From Vulcanimicrobiota bacterium (GTDB taxonomy: Bacteria; Vulcanimicrobiota; Vulcanimicrobiia; Vulcanimicrobiales; Vulcanimicrobiaceae), in contig JASHTE010000138.1 of NCBI GenBank assembly GCA_030040695.1, positions 1 through 5,067 of the forward strand: a stretch of DNA of 5,067 bases, written 5' to 3'. Below the pieces are notes generated by a model, which saw only the letters and a list, made by a program, of their open reading frames with translations, made no database searches and was not told the origin of the DNA. Shown here piece after piece: positions 1-5,067 of this stretch; positions within the stretch are counted from its first letter, which is position 1; each line of letters begins with the position of its first letter. The position numbers and the translations under genes are program-made.

Positions 1-330
1 AAGGCGGCGCGGGTCGGGTTCGATTGGCGCAACGTCGAGGGCGTCGTCGAGAAGCTCGTCGAGGAGGCACAGGAGCTCGCGCGCGAACGGCAACGCGGAA
101 TGGACGAGCGGCGCGTTCGAGAAGAGCTCGGCGATCTCTTCTTCACGCTCGTCAACCTCGCCCGCACGCTCGGCATCGACGCGGAGAGCGCGATGAGAGA
201 AGCCAACGAGAAGTTTCAGCAACGCTTCACCTACATGGAGCGACGCGCCGCCGAGCAGAACCACGCGCTGAGCGACATGAATCTTGAGGAGCTCGAAGGA
301 CTATGGCAAGAAGCGAAGGCAGCGCCCTGA
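1..330 (+). CDS. mazG: MazG nucleoside triphosphate pyrophosphohydrolase, C-terminal part (5' end outside window)
   Basis: MazG hydrolyses (d)NTPs to NMPs and pyrophosphate in the cytoplasm, clearing damaged nucleotides and, in some bacteria, lowering (p)ppGpp. The reading frame is open from base 1 and ends at TGA 328-330, giving 109 residues. It begins with KAARVGFDW, which typically opens the second MazG domain of the tandem-domain protein. The metal-binding signature is intact: EExxE at residues 21-25 (EEAQE) and EExxD at 41-45 (EELGD). The helix [19 protein letters not shown] and the segment [10 protein letters not shown] follow in the usual order, and the C-terminus looks complete. The first domain should lie upstream of the window. 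The next gene starts inside this one with a 28-base overlap, suggesting translational coupling. The family call is firm. Whether this copy prefers canonical or oxidised nucleotides cannot be read here. Confidence 0.93.
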   Translation, partial: KAARVGFDWRNVEGVVEKLVEEAQELARERQRGMDERRVREELGDLFFTLVNLARTLGIDAESAMREANEKFQQRFTYMERRAAEQNHALSDMNLEELEGLWQEAKAAP

Positions 331-695
331 TTCGCGTGCGGATGAGCGCATCGGATGCGCACTACGGCGGCAATCTCGTCGACGGCGCTCGGATTCTCGC
401 GCTCTTCGGCGACGTTGCCACCGAGCTCATGATCCGGCACGATGGTGACGAGGGGCTCTTCGCCGGATACGAGAGCGTCGAGTTTCTTGCGCCGGTGCAC
501 GCCGGCGATTACATCGAAGCCTCGGGCGAGATCGTCGCCGTCGGCAATCGCTCACGCCGGATGGAGTTCTCAGCGTATAAAGTGATCGCGGCGCAGCCGG
601 AAAAATCTCCGAGCGCGGCGGTGGCCCTTCAAGACCCAGTGCTCGTTTGTAGAGCGATCGGCACGTGTGTCGCCCCCAAGAGGTCAGAAACTTAG
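303..695 (+). CDS. kal: Hotdog-fold CoA enzyme, 3-aminobutyryl-CoA ammonia-lyase-like (Kal)
   Basis: This 130-residue protein resembles the small hotdog-fold ammonia-lyase of lysine fermentation, which converts L-3-aminobutyryl-CoA to crotonyl-CoA and ammonia. The match I recognise is the near-invariant [15 protein letters not shown] (18-32), LFGDVATEL (34-42), GDEGLF (48-53), [19 protein letters not shown] (59-77) and [11 protein letters not shown] (116-126). Length is typical of the family. I chose ATG 303, with GAAGGA just upstream. GTG 336 or ATG 342 are alternatives that would avoid most of the overlap with mazG, and family members often start close to the IRVRM segment. None of the usual partners (lysine 2,3-aminomutase, 5,6-aminomutase, kdd, kce) lies in the window, so the substrate may differ; a related acyl-CoA lyase or thioesterase is possible. 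The 3' end meets a convergent gene with a 4-base overlap. The tail RSET after the conserved PK is short and unremarkable. Confidence 0.8.
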   Translation: MARSEGSALIRVRMSASDAHYGGNLVDGARILALFGDVATELMIRHDGDEGLFAGYESVEFLAPVHAGDYIEASGEIVAVGNRSRRMEFSAYKVIAAQPEKSPSAAVALQDPVLVCRAIGTCVAPKRSET

Positions 696-1243
696 AGAGC
701 CATCCTAAGGTTAGTCGCCTCGGCCATCTCCGTCGCTCCGCGGCTCTCCAGTCGTTGTAGCAAGCTCCCCCTAGCGTTAGAGTCCAGGAATCTGTGCCAC
801 TCAGTTTCACTTCGGAATTCCCAGAAGCGCTCGCTCGGCGCTACGTAGAACGCAACCTTCTTGTGTTGCTTCAAGAGCCTTGAAACGTTAAGCAATGTAC
901 CAATACTTTTGCCATCCCAAAGCATTAAGCCAAACTTTGCTTCCAGCGCCATGGCTTGGTCTTTACTCGCATAAAAGGCCGCCGTACCGCGCGGGGCCTG
1001 CGCCTGCACCTCTTCGACGCTCCAGCCCCCTAAGTTATTCCTGCACATGCTCGAGGCGCAGAACACCCGAACGTTGCGATAGCTCCTTGACGTGAGGTAG
1101 GCTTGGACGGCCTTGTCTGCGCCATTGGCGTCTCCAATGACGACCTGAAGATTGCGCTCAACGATTGTGTCTAGGCGCTTGGTAACTTCGCTCGTAAGCC
1201 TTGACAGCCGTCGCGATCCGCCGATAAACACCGTTCCGGTCAT
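692..1243 (-). CDS. SLOG-superfamily (YspA/DprA/LOG-like) nucleotide-binding protein, uncharacterised
   Basis: This 183-residue protein looks like a single Rossmann-type SLOG domain followed by a helical tail. Visible motifs are VFIGGSR (5-11), the first strand and glycine loop; [17 protein letters not shown] (34-50), matching the G-x-GAD pattern of YspA/DUF2493-type proteins; [23 protein letters not shown] (94-116), with the second glycine-rich loop; then KVAFYV (129-134). The family binds or cleaves nucleotides: LOG enzymes release the base from nucleoside monophosphates, and others are thought to sense nucleotide signals. The LOG catalytic pattern PGGxGTxxE is replaced here by [10 protein letters not shown], with Asn119 where Glu would be, so binding without LOG-type hydrolysis is plausible. 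No signal peptide or membrane segment is seen. Residues 135-183 are charged and helix-prone. ATG 1243 overlaps the stop of the upstream PRTase gene (ATGA), with GGAG six bases before it. The fold call is fairly secure; the function is unknown. Confidence 0.72.
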   Translation of the reverse strand: MTGTVFIGGSRRLSRLTSEVTKRLDTIVERNLQVVIGDANGADKAVQAYLTSRSYRNVRVFCASSMCRNNLGGWSVEEVQAQAPRGTAAFYASKDQAMALEAKFGLMLWDGKSIGTLLNVSRLLKQHKKVAFYVAPSERFWEFRSETEWHRFLDSNARGSLLQRLESRGATEMAEATNLRMAL

Positions 1244-1830
1244 CGGTTGCTCCGAGTCTGTGTTATGGCTAAAGCGAAAACATCGGCCGCCCCACCATCC
1301 TCATACAGTAGCTCTGTGATCGTGTTCATGGTCGCGCCGGATCGGTACAAGTCGTCGAGTAGGAGCACACGTCGCCCCCGGGTACGCCCATCAACTATTT
1401 CGTATAGGCCTTCAAGGGCCCTCATCCTCTCCTCCAGATCGTAGATATTCTTGAGCTCCTTGGCCTGCCTCTTGGCCCTAACAGCCGTCACCACGGGCAG
1501 CTGCAGCTGCCTTCCCAGCTCGTTCGCTATCGCCAAAACCGGCGGGATCGCTCGGTCGATCGAGGGAGGGACGGGCGCGATGATGTCGATCCCCGGGTTC
1601 CAAAGCCGCAGGAAACCAGCAGCGCTCGCCGCTATCGTGACCGCCGCTTCCGGTCGCTGATCGTATTTCAGCTTGTAGAGCAGGTCGCCCAGCGGCGATC
1701 TGGTCGTTTCAAATTGCATGTATCCGTATTCGTTTTCGCCAATCGGGATACTGGACACCGTGTGTAGGTCCAATGCGTATCCGCGCTTCCAACGCCCCAT
1801 GATCCGCTTCGGCTTGATTTCAACGCTCAA
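1240..1830 (-). CDS. ComF-like phosphoribosyltransferase
   Basis: This 196-residue protein is a type I phosphoribosyltransferase fold. The diagnostic PRPP-binding loop is RVLLLDDLYRSGATMN (154-169): hydrophobic strand, two Asp, then the SGAT phosphate loop. APVPPS (85-90) and the helix before it match the ComF-type core. Unlike true ComF it has no N-terminal Cys-rich zinc finger; instead it carries a segment with GYALDLHTVSS (17-27) and SPLGDLLYKLKY (45-56). The reaction would be transfer of phosphoribose between PRPP and a base, but no base-specific pocket can be read, and some relatives are regulatory rather than catalytic. It begins at TTG 1830, because the conserved-looking stretch before GYALD would be lost from ATG 1800; GGTAAG six bases upstream is a weak ribosome site. 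It lies 27 bases after the MATE stop and overlaps the SLOG start by four bases. Arg AGG codons and about 58% GC differ from the neighbours. Confidence 0.82.
   Translation of the reverse strand: MSVEIKPKRIMGRWKRGYALDLHTVSSIPIGENEYGYMQFETTRSPLGDLLYKLKYDQRPEAAVTIAASAAGFLRLWNPGIDIIAPVPPSIDRAIPPVLAIANELGRQLQLPVVTAVRAKRQAKELKNIYDLEERMRALEGLYEIVDGRTRGRRVLLLDDLYRSGATMNTITELLYEDGGAADVFALAITQTRSNR
1250..1253 (-). promoter_or_regulatory. Ribosome binding site of the SLOG gene inside the PRTase gene
   Basis: GGAG lies six bases before ATG 1243, inside the last codons of the upstream gene. Together with the ATGA overlap it fixes the SLOG start and points to coupled translation of the two proteins. Confidence 0.6.
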
Positions 1831-1857
1831 AGTCGGCTTACCAGCGCGTCCATAATT

Positions 1858-3249
1858 CTATACCAACCTCGCGTGCGTGCGTTTCTTCCAGTAGAGCGTG
1901 TAGTAGCGATACTGCAGCAAGACGACGACCATGAACGAGATCGGATAACCCATCCAGACGCCGTCGAGGCCGAAGTGGCGCATCAGGAGATAGGCGGCGG
2001 GAACTTCGATGCCCCAAATTGCGAAGATCCCGTTGATCATCGGCCACAGGACGGTGCCGCTCGAGCGCATGACGCCGCTGAGGACAGCGCTGTTGCCGAA
2101 GAGCAAGTAGCCCCAGAGCGTGATCATGAGTAGCGTGTGCGAGATCTCGAGCGTGTGCGAGTCGATGATGAACCAGCCCATGATCTGCCAGGCAAAGATA
2201 TAGCACAACGCGATGATGATACCGCCGATCGCGTAGTTCAACCCGACAGCCGTGCGCACGACGTTCCCCAGCATCTCCTCGCGCCGCGCGCCGATACACT
2301 GTGCGCCGAAGATCGAGGCGGTGATGCCGATCGAGATCGCGGGGAACTGTACGTAGGAGACGACCTGATTCACCGCGCCGTATGCTGCCGTTGCGCTCGA
2401 CCCGAAGCGGTTCACGAACGAGATGACCGCGATCTCGGCGAGCGAAACCATGATCACTTGAACGCCGGTGGGAATGCCGATGCGCAGCACGGTCCAGAGG
2501 ATACGCGGGTCGACGATCATGTCGCGCGCGGTCTCCCGGTCGAACTTCAGCGGATGGTTCACTGCGCGGAGCCGCATGAGGAAGGCCGCAAAAGAGATTC
2601 CCTGGCCGAATAGGCTCGAGACAGCGATGCTCACGACACCGAGCTTCGGCAAGCCGAACCAGCCGGCGATGAACGCCGGCGTGAGGACGATGCCGAGCAC
2701 GGCGCTCAGCGCGAGGAAGTAGAACGGCGTCGTCGAGTCACCGGTGCCGCGCAGGAACGTCGTGTAGACGAGGTACGGAAAGAGAATCGGCGAGATGAGG
2801 AAGATCGTGCGCGCGTATGCTTCGGACTGCGCGATGATGTTCGTCGGCGTGTCGAGCATGCGCAGCGCCCACGGCGAGAGTGTATAACCGAGAGCGGCGA
2901 CGATGAGAGCGAAGGCGACCGTCGCGCCGAGGACGGTTCCCGCGACCTTCTTCACACGATGCTCGTCCCGCGCACCGAACGCTTGACCGATGAGGACGGT
3001 ACTTCCGCTCGCGATGCCGATGAGGAACGAGAAGAGCAGAAAGACGATGGGAAAGACCGCCGAGACCGCAGCCAAGGCGTTGGTCCCGATCATACGTCCC
3101 AGAAAGACCACCGATACCGTCTGCGATGCAGTTTGCAGCAGATTGCTCAGGATGAGCGGGACGAGGAACAGTAAGAAGAGCACCCAGAGCGGCCGCGACG
3201 TGTCGAAGATGTTAACGCCGGGCCGCCGCGCGGCCTGAGCCTGCGCCAT
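1858..3249 (-). CDS. MATE-family multidrug/cation antiporter
   Basis: This 463-residue inner-membrane exporter couples inward Na+ or H+ flow to efflux of drugs or metabolites. Length and the regular alternation of hydrophobic segments fit twelve membrane helices in two homologous halves. Family landmarks are VPLILSNLLQTASQTVSVVFLG (30-51), GQAFGARD (88-95), FLRGTGDSTTPF (165-176), the second-half opening RIGIPTGVQV (256-265), GAQCIGARR (315-323) and SGVMRSSGT (391-399). The C-terminus ends in a basic KKRTHARLV tail after the last helix. ATG 3249 follows AGGAGT with five bases between, and that ribosome site overlaps the stop of the padR gene, so the two are co-transcribed. Regulation by the upstream PadR protein is likely. 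The NorM, DinF and YeeO-like branches cannot be told apart by eye, and the substrate is unknown. Confidence 0.92.
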   Translation of the reverse strand: MAQAQAARRPGVNIFDTSRPLWVLFLLFLVPLILSNLLQTASQTVSVVFLGRMIGTNALAAVSAVFPIVFLLFSFLIGIASGSTVLIGQAFGARDEHRVKKVAGTVLGATVAFALIVAALGYTLSPWALRMLDTPTNIIAQSEAYARTIFLISPILFPYLVYTTFLRGTGDSTTPFYFLALSAVLGIVLTPAFIAGWFGLPKLGVVSIAVSSLFGQGISFAAFLMRLRAVNHPLKFDRETARDMIVDPRILWTVLRIGIPTGVQVIMVSLAEIAVISFVNRFGSSATAAYGAVNQVVSYVQFPAISIGITASIFGAQCIGARREEMLGNVVRTAVGLNYAIGGIIIALCYIFAWQIMGWFIIDSHTLEISHTLLMITLWGYLLFGNSAVLSGVMRSSGTVLWPMINGIFAIWGIEVPAAYLLMRHFGLDGVWMGYPISFMVVVLLQYRYYTLYWKKRTHARLV

Positions 3250-3252
3250 GAA

Positions 3253-3756
3253 TTACTCCTGGGCGAGAAGTGTGTAAATCTCTTTGCGGCTGCGATCGAG
3301 CATATCCGTGACGCGCGCGATCGTCTCCGGCTTCGCGCTTTCGCCGAGTTGCTCGACGGCCGCGCTCAAACGTTCGAGCGCGTCCTCCAAACGATCCACC
3401 GGTTCCTCCTCCGTCGTCGCGGTTGCTGCATCGAAGAACGCCGCGATGTCTTTGGCGCGATCGCCGAGAAACGTGCGCCCTTTCTCCGTAATCTCGTAGG
3501 TGCGACGCTCGCCCTCTTGCCGGCTCGTCACGTATCCCTCGGACTCGAGCCAGTTCAAGAGTGGATAGACCGAGCCCGGACCCGCGGCCCAGCCGAGGTC
3601 ACGCGCAACGCGCATGAGATCGTAGCCGTGGCGTGGCAACTCCGAGAGAAGCTTCAGGATGACGAACTTGAGCGTGCCGCGCAGCTTCCCACGGCGGCGC
3701 TGCCGGCGCTGCCAGCGCCGGACAAACTCCCGGCCGACATCACGGCTGTAGCTCAT
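3253..3756 (-). CDS. PadR-family transcriptional repressor
   Basis: PadR proteins are dimeric winged-helix repressors that often control adjacent drug exporters and respond to small phenolic or drug-like ligands. The wHTH is clear: LRGTLKFVILKLLSELPRHGYDLM, then GPGSVYPLLNWLESEGYVTSRQEGERRTYEITEKGRTFL, with the wing formed around the RRTYEIT strand. An Arg-rich stretch (RRWQRRQRRRGK) precedes it, and the C-terminal part (VDRLEDALERLSAAVEQL onward) is an amphipathic helix suited to dimerisation. I prefer ATG 3756 (167 residues, starting MSYSRD). The earlier ATGs at 3768 and 3765 fall in or just after the predicted -10 box, so a transcript from that promoter could not include the first of them. 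If another promoter is used, the longer 171-residue form is possible. The MATE gene follows after 3 bases, so MATE is the expected target along with padR itself. Confidence 0.9.
   Translation of the reverse strand: MSYSRDVGREFVRRWQRRQRRRGKLRGTLKFVILKLLSELPRHGYDLMRVARDLGWAAGPGSVYPLLNWLESEGYVTSRQEGERRTYEITEKGRTFLGDRAKDIAAFFDAATATTEEEPVDRLEDALERLSAAVEQLGESAKPETIARVTDMLDRSRKEIYTLLAQE
3255..3260 (-). promoter_or_regulatory. Ribosome binding site of the MATE gene
   Basis: AGGAGT lies five bases before ATG 3249 and is formed by the last codon and stop of padR (GAG-TAA). Ribosomes finishing padR would sit on it, which supports coupled translation. Confidence 0.75.
3703..3721. repeat. Perfect 8-bp GC-rich inverted repeat in the 5' part of padR
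   Basis: CCGGCGCT at 3703-3710 and AGCGCCGG at 3714-3721 are exact inverted copies around a 3-base loop. In padR mRNA this would be a very stable hairpin about 36-54 bases after the preferred start. It has no U-tract, so it is not a terminator. It encodes part of the Arg-rich segment, so it may be only a by-product of CGC/CGG-type codons. Confidence 0.4.
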
Positions 3757-3765
3757 GCTTGGCAT

Positions 3766-3793
3766 CATATACCGATATATCGCAATGTGTCAA
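3766..3793 (-). promoter_or_regulatory. Predicted sigma-70-type promoter of padR-MATE
   Basis: Reading the reverse strand, a perfect TTGACA -35 box (3793-3788) is followed after 16 bases by TATATG (3771-3766), a four-of-six match to the -10 consensus. Transcription would begin near 3760, only a few bases before ATG 3756, giving a leaderless or nearly leaderless padR message. The operator-like repeat lies between and over these boxes. Confidence 0.55.
3767..3780. promoter_or_regulatory. Probable PadR operator
   Basis: ATATA-CCGA-TATAT is an inverted repeat with 5-base arms around a 4-base centre, standing out as AT-rich in GC-rich DNA. PadR-family regulators commonly bind AT-rich dyads beside their own gene. 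It covers the spacer and -10 box of the predicted padR promoter, so binding would block transcription (autorepression). It also lies 38 bases upstream of the divergent rqcP start and could affect that gene. Confidence 0.55.
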
Positions 3794-3818
3794 TCCGCCG
3801 GCAAGCTCCAGGTGGCTG

Positions 3819-4076
3819 GTGCGGCTCGATAAGTTCCTCAAGGTTGCGCGCCTCGCGAAGCGCCGATCGGAGGCGCACGAAGCCCTCGAGCACGGTCGGA
3901 TTCTCAAAGAGGGCGCAGCCTTGAAGCCGGCCTACGCGGTAAAGCCGGGCGACCTGCTCGAGATTCGCTACGCAAGGCGGACGGTGATCGTACGCATTCG
4001 CGAGGTGCCGCTGCGGGTAACGCCGGGCGTGCGCCCAGCAGATCTCTACGAAGTCCTGGACGTCCGCGACGAGTGA
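3819..4076 (+). CDS. rqcP: S4-domain RNA-binding protein, RqcP (YabO)-like
   Basis: This is an 85-residue, single S4-domain protein. RqcP joins RqcH on stalled 50S subunits and helps poly-alanine tail addition in bacterial ribosome-associated quality control. The start VRLDKFLKVARLAKRR is almost the RqcP signature (MRLDKFLKVSRLIKRR in Bacillus). It continues with A-x-E-A-x-x-x-GR (19-27) and VKPGDLLEIRYARRTVIVRI (41-60), the S4 core; Arg2 and Arg16, thought to matter for RNA contact, are kept. I chose GTG 3819, preceded by AGGTG four bases upstream, because it puts RLDKF at the terminus as in the family. The open frame extends to ATG 3759, but that longer form would overlap padR and adds 20 unconserved residues. 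The stop overlaps the GTG of whiA (GTGA). Hsp15-type heat-shock S4 proteins are a less likely alternative, since they are longer with a basic tail. Confidence 0.85.
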   Translation: MRLDKFLKVARLAKRRSEAHEALEHGRILKEGAALKPAYAVKPGDLLEIRYARRTVIVRIREVPLRVTPGVRPADLYEVLDVRDE

Positions 4077-4957
4077 ACGCCTCCCTCGGCCCCGACACGA
4101 AAGACGCGCTTGCACGTGAGGTCCCTGCCGAGGATCACTGTAAGCTCGCCCTGCGCAACGCCCTCGCCTTGTACGGCCGCCGGGCGCGGACGAACGCTTT
4201 TACGACGCATCGCAACGCCGTCGCGCGCCTCTTTTGGTCGCTGCTTGACGAGCGCAAGTCGCAATCGATTACCACGACCGCCGCGAAGGCGCTGCGCGGC
4301 GAGCCGCGTTTCTCGATCGAGCTTCCACGGCAACTTCGCGACGAGCCACCGCTGCCTGAGCGTCGGTGCGATCGCCTCATGGAGCTGCGTGCCGCGTTCT
4401 TGCTCTTCGGCGTCGTCGCTGCCGGCGCGCGTGGCTACCATCTCGAGCTTGCACCGCCGGACGCCGCGCGAGCGAAACGCCTGCGCGCGTTGGCCGGTGC
4501 GCTCGGCATTGCGATGCGCACGAGCCGGCGCAGAACGCGCAGCGTTCTCTATCTGAAGGACTTCGAGGCGATCGTCGACCTGCTCGCGCGCATCGGAGCG
4601 CACGCAGCAGTGCTCGCGCTCGAAGAGATGCGCGCCCTGCGCGAGACGAAGAACCGCATCCACCGTCTCGTCAACACCGAGGTGGCGAACCTTGCACGAG
4701 CGGCGCGCGCCGCCGCCGCGCAGCGTAGAACCGTTGAATACATCGAGAGCAGCTATGGCCTGCGCAGGCTTTCGCCCCCGCTGCGAGAGATCGCAGCGTT
4801 GCGGCTACGCTTTCCCGGCGAATCGCTCACCGATCTCGGGCGCCGCTGCACGCCGCCGATCGGGAAACCGACGGTTTCCAGCCGCCTTGCTGCGCTCTCG
4901 CGCCTCGCCGAACGCCTGCGTAACGAGCGGCAGGGGCCGCCTCGCCGGGGCCGGTAA
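4073..4957 (+). CDS. whiA: DNA-binding protein WhiA (sporulation/cell-division regulator)
   Basis: WhiA is a DNA-binding regulator in Gram-positive bacteria, needed with WhiB for sporulation septation in Streptomyces and affecting division in Bacillus. The 294 residues show the expected order: an N-terminal region with CKLALRNALALYG, a degenerate LAGLIDADG homing-endonuclease-like domain with RAAFLLFGVVAAG (106-118) and YHLEL (122-126), VLYLKDFEAIVDLLARIGAH (158-177), the very typical NRIHRLVNTEVANLARA (194-210), and a C-terminal helix-turn-helix region: YIESSYGLRRLSPPLREIA, then LTDLGRRCTPPIGKPTVSSRL. The acidic nuclease residues are absent, as is normal for WhiA. GTG 4073 overlaps the rqcP stop by 4 bases with no strong ribosome site, so coupling is likely. 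A basic tail (PPRRGR) ends the protein. In many genomes rapZ-yvcK precede whiA; here rqcP does. Confidence 0.93.
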   Translation: MNASLGPDTKDALAREVPAEDHCKLALRNALALYGRRARTNAFTTHRNAVARLFWSLLDERKSQSITTTAAKALRGEPRFSIELPRQLRDEPPLPERRCDRLMELRAAFLLFGVVAAGARGYHLELAPPDAARAKRLRALAGALGIAMRTSRRRTRSVLYLKDFEAIVDLLARIGAHAAVLALEEMRALRETKNRIHRLVNTEVANLARAARAAAAQRRTVEYIESSYGLRRLSPPLREIAALRLRFPGESLTDLGRRCTPPIGKPTVSSRLAALSRLAERLRNERQGPPRRGR

Positions 4958-4967
4958 ACGAGTGGCC

Positions 4968-5067
4968 ATGCGCATCGGGATCAACGGCTTCGGCCGCATT
5001 GGACGTAACTTCGCCAAGGCGCTCTTCGAGCGCCGGCCAAACGTCGAGATCGCCGCTATCAACGACC
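4968..5067 (+). CDS. gap: Glyceraldehyde-3-phosphate dehydrogenase, N-terminal 33 residues (runs out of window)
   Basis: This enzyme oxidises glyceraldehyde-3-phosphate with NAD(P)+ and phosphate in glycolysis. The first 33 codons, starting MRIGINGFGRIGRN, carry the nucleotide-binding loop GxGxxGR and end in AAIND, the end of the second Rossmann strand with the Asp that usually marks NAD preference. The catalytic Cys and His lie beyond the window. ATG 4968 gives the standard N-terminus, with ACGAG upstream; GTG 4962 in frame would add only two residues. It lies 10 bases after the whiA stop, matching the actinobacterial whiA-gap order, where pgk and tpi usually follow. Confidence 0.95.
   Translation, partial: MRIGINGFGRIGRNFAKALFERRPNVEIAAIND

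Larger units (their letters stand above)
692..1857. other. Candidate accessory islet carrying the PRTase-SLOG pair
   Basis: My hand count gives about 57% GC over 721-1860, with a dip to about 45% at 841-960, against about 63% in 301-660 and about 65% in whiA. AGG arginine codons and A/T-ending codons are more frequent than in flanking genes. The segment runs exactly from the end of kal to the end of the MATE gene. I see no transposase, integrase, terminal inverted repeat or clear target duplication at the edges, so acquisition by recombination is inferred from composition only. Confidence 0.4.

Noticed and set aside
691..709. CTTAG/CTAAG hairpin at the convergent kal/SLOG ends as a terminator
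   Set aside because: Only 5-base arms with a 9-base loop and no T-tract; too weak to call.
1496..1511. Perfect 16-base palindrome GGCAGCTGCAGCTGCC
   Set aside because: Inside the PRTase coding frame, where it encodes an alternating Gln-Leu stretch (QLQLP); the repeat follows from CAG-CTG codons.
1240..1830. Calling the PRTase a true competence ComF
   Set aside because: The Cys-rich N-terminal zinc finger is absent and there is no other competence gene nearby; only the PRTase core is shared.
2137..2613. Forward open frame of 158 codons opposite the MATE gene
   Set aside because: Asp/Arg/His-rich composition typical of the complement of membrane-protein codons; no domain.
2660..2685. Two GCCGGC copies that could pair in the MATE gene
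   Set aside because: A short self-complementary word is common at this GC content and both copies lie in conserved coding sequence.
3759..3818. Longer rqcP starting at ATG 3759
   Set aside because: It would overlap padR or its promoter and add 20 residues not found in RqcP proteins; GTG 3819 gives the family N-terminus.
3349..3924. Long forward open frame of 191 codons opposite padR and across the control region
   Set aside because: It lies antisense to the clear PadR wHTH, then runs out of frame through the rqcP start; it has no recognisable domain and reads as a shadow of GC-rich coding DNA.
4046..4663. Reverse-strand open frame of 205 codons across rqcP and whiA
   Set aside because: Fully antisense to conserved WhiA motifs, rich in Arg and Ala, with no family pattern.

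Overview
The window is gene-dense bacterial DNA, about 63-66% GC in the segments I counted by hand. It holds eight full or nearly full genes plus the first 33 codons of a ninth. Two pieces of gene order suggest a high-GC, Gram-positive-like (Terrabacteria-type) genome. One is whiA directly followed by gap, an order known from Actinobacteria. The other is mazG close to an RqcP-type S4 gene, the order of yabN-yabO in Bacillus. A 3-aminobutyryl-CoA ammonia-lyase-like gene and a MATE exporter under a PadR regulator fit a soil or environmental lineage. I cannot fix the phylum from sequence alone; Actinobacteriota, Eremiobacterota-like and high-GC Firmicutes-like lineages all remain possible.

Layout. 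1-695 (+): the C-terminal MazG domain, then an overlapping hotdog-fold Kal-like gene. 692-1830 (-): a tight two-gene unit made of a ComF-like phosphoribosyltransferase (PRTase) and a SLOG-superfamily (YspA/DprA/LOG-like) protein, joined by an ATGA stop/start overlap. 1858-3756 (-): a MATE-family exporter preceded by its likely PadR repressor, 3 bases apart. 3757-3818: a short divergent control region with a TTGACA -35 box and a near-palindromic ATATA-CCGA-TATAT operator. 3819-5067 (+): rqcP, whiA and the start of gap, tightly packed and probably co-transcribed. No intergenic gap exceeds about 65 bases, and I see no RNA gene, CRISPR array or transposase.

How the parts work together. The forward-strand genes look like housekeeping: nucleotide-pool cleaning (MazG), rescue of stalled ribosomes (RqcP), a cell-division/development regulator (WhiA) and glycolysis (GAPDH). 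The four reverse-strand genes split this block and look like accessory cargo. PadR-MATE is a familiar drug-response pair. The PRTase-SLOG pair is the least explained and most interesting part: two nucleotide-handling folds, translationally coupled, with lower GC (about 57%, falling to about 45% locally) and more AGG arginine codons than the neighbours. It is a candidate for an uncharacterised nucleotide-based sensing, defence or salvage module. Functions for that pair are inference only.
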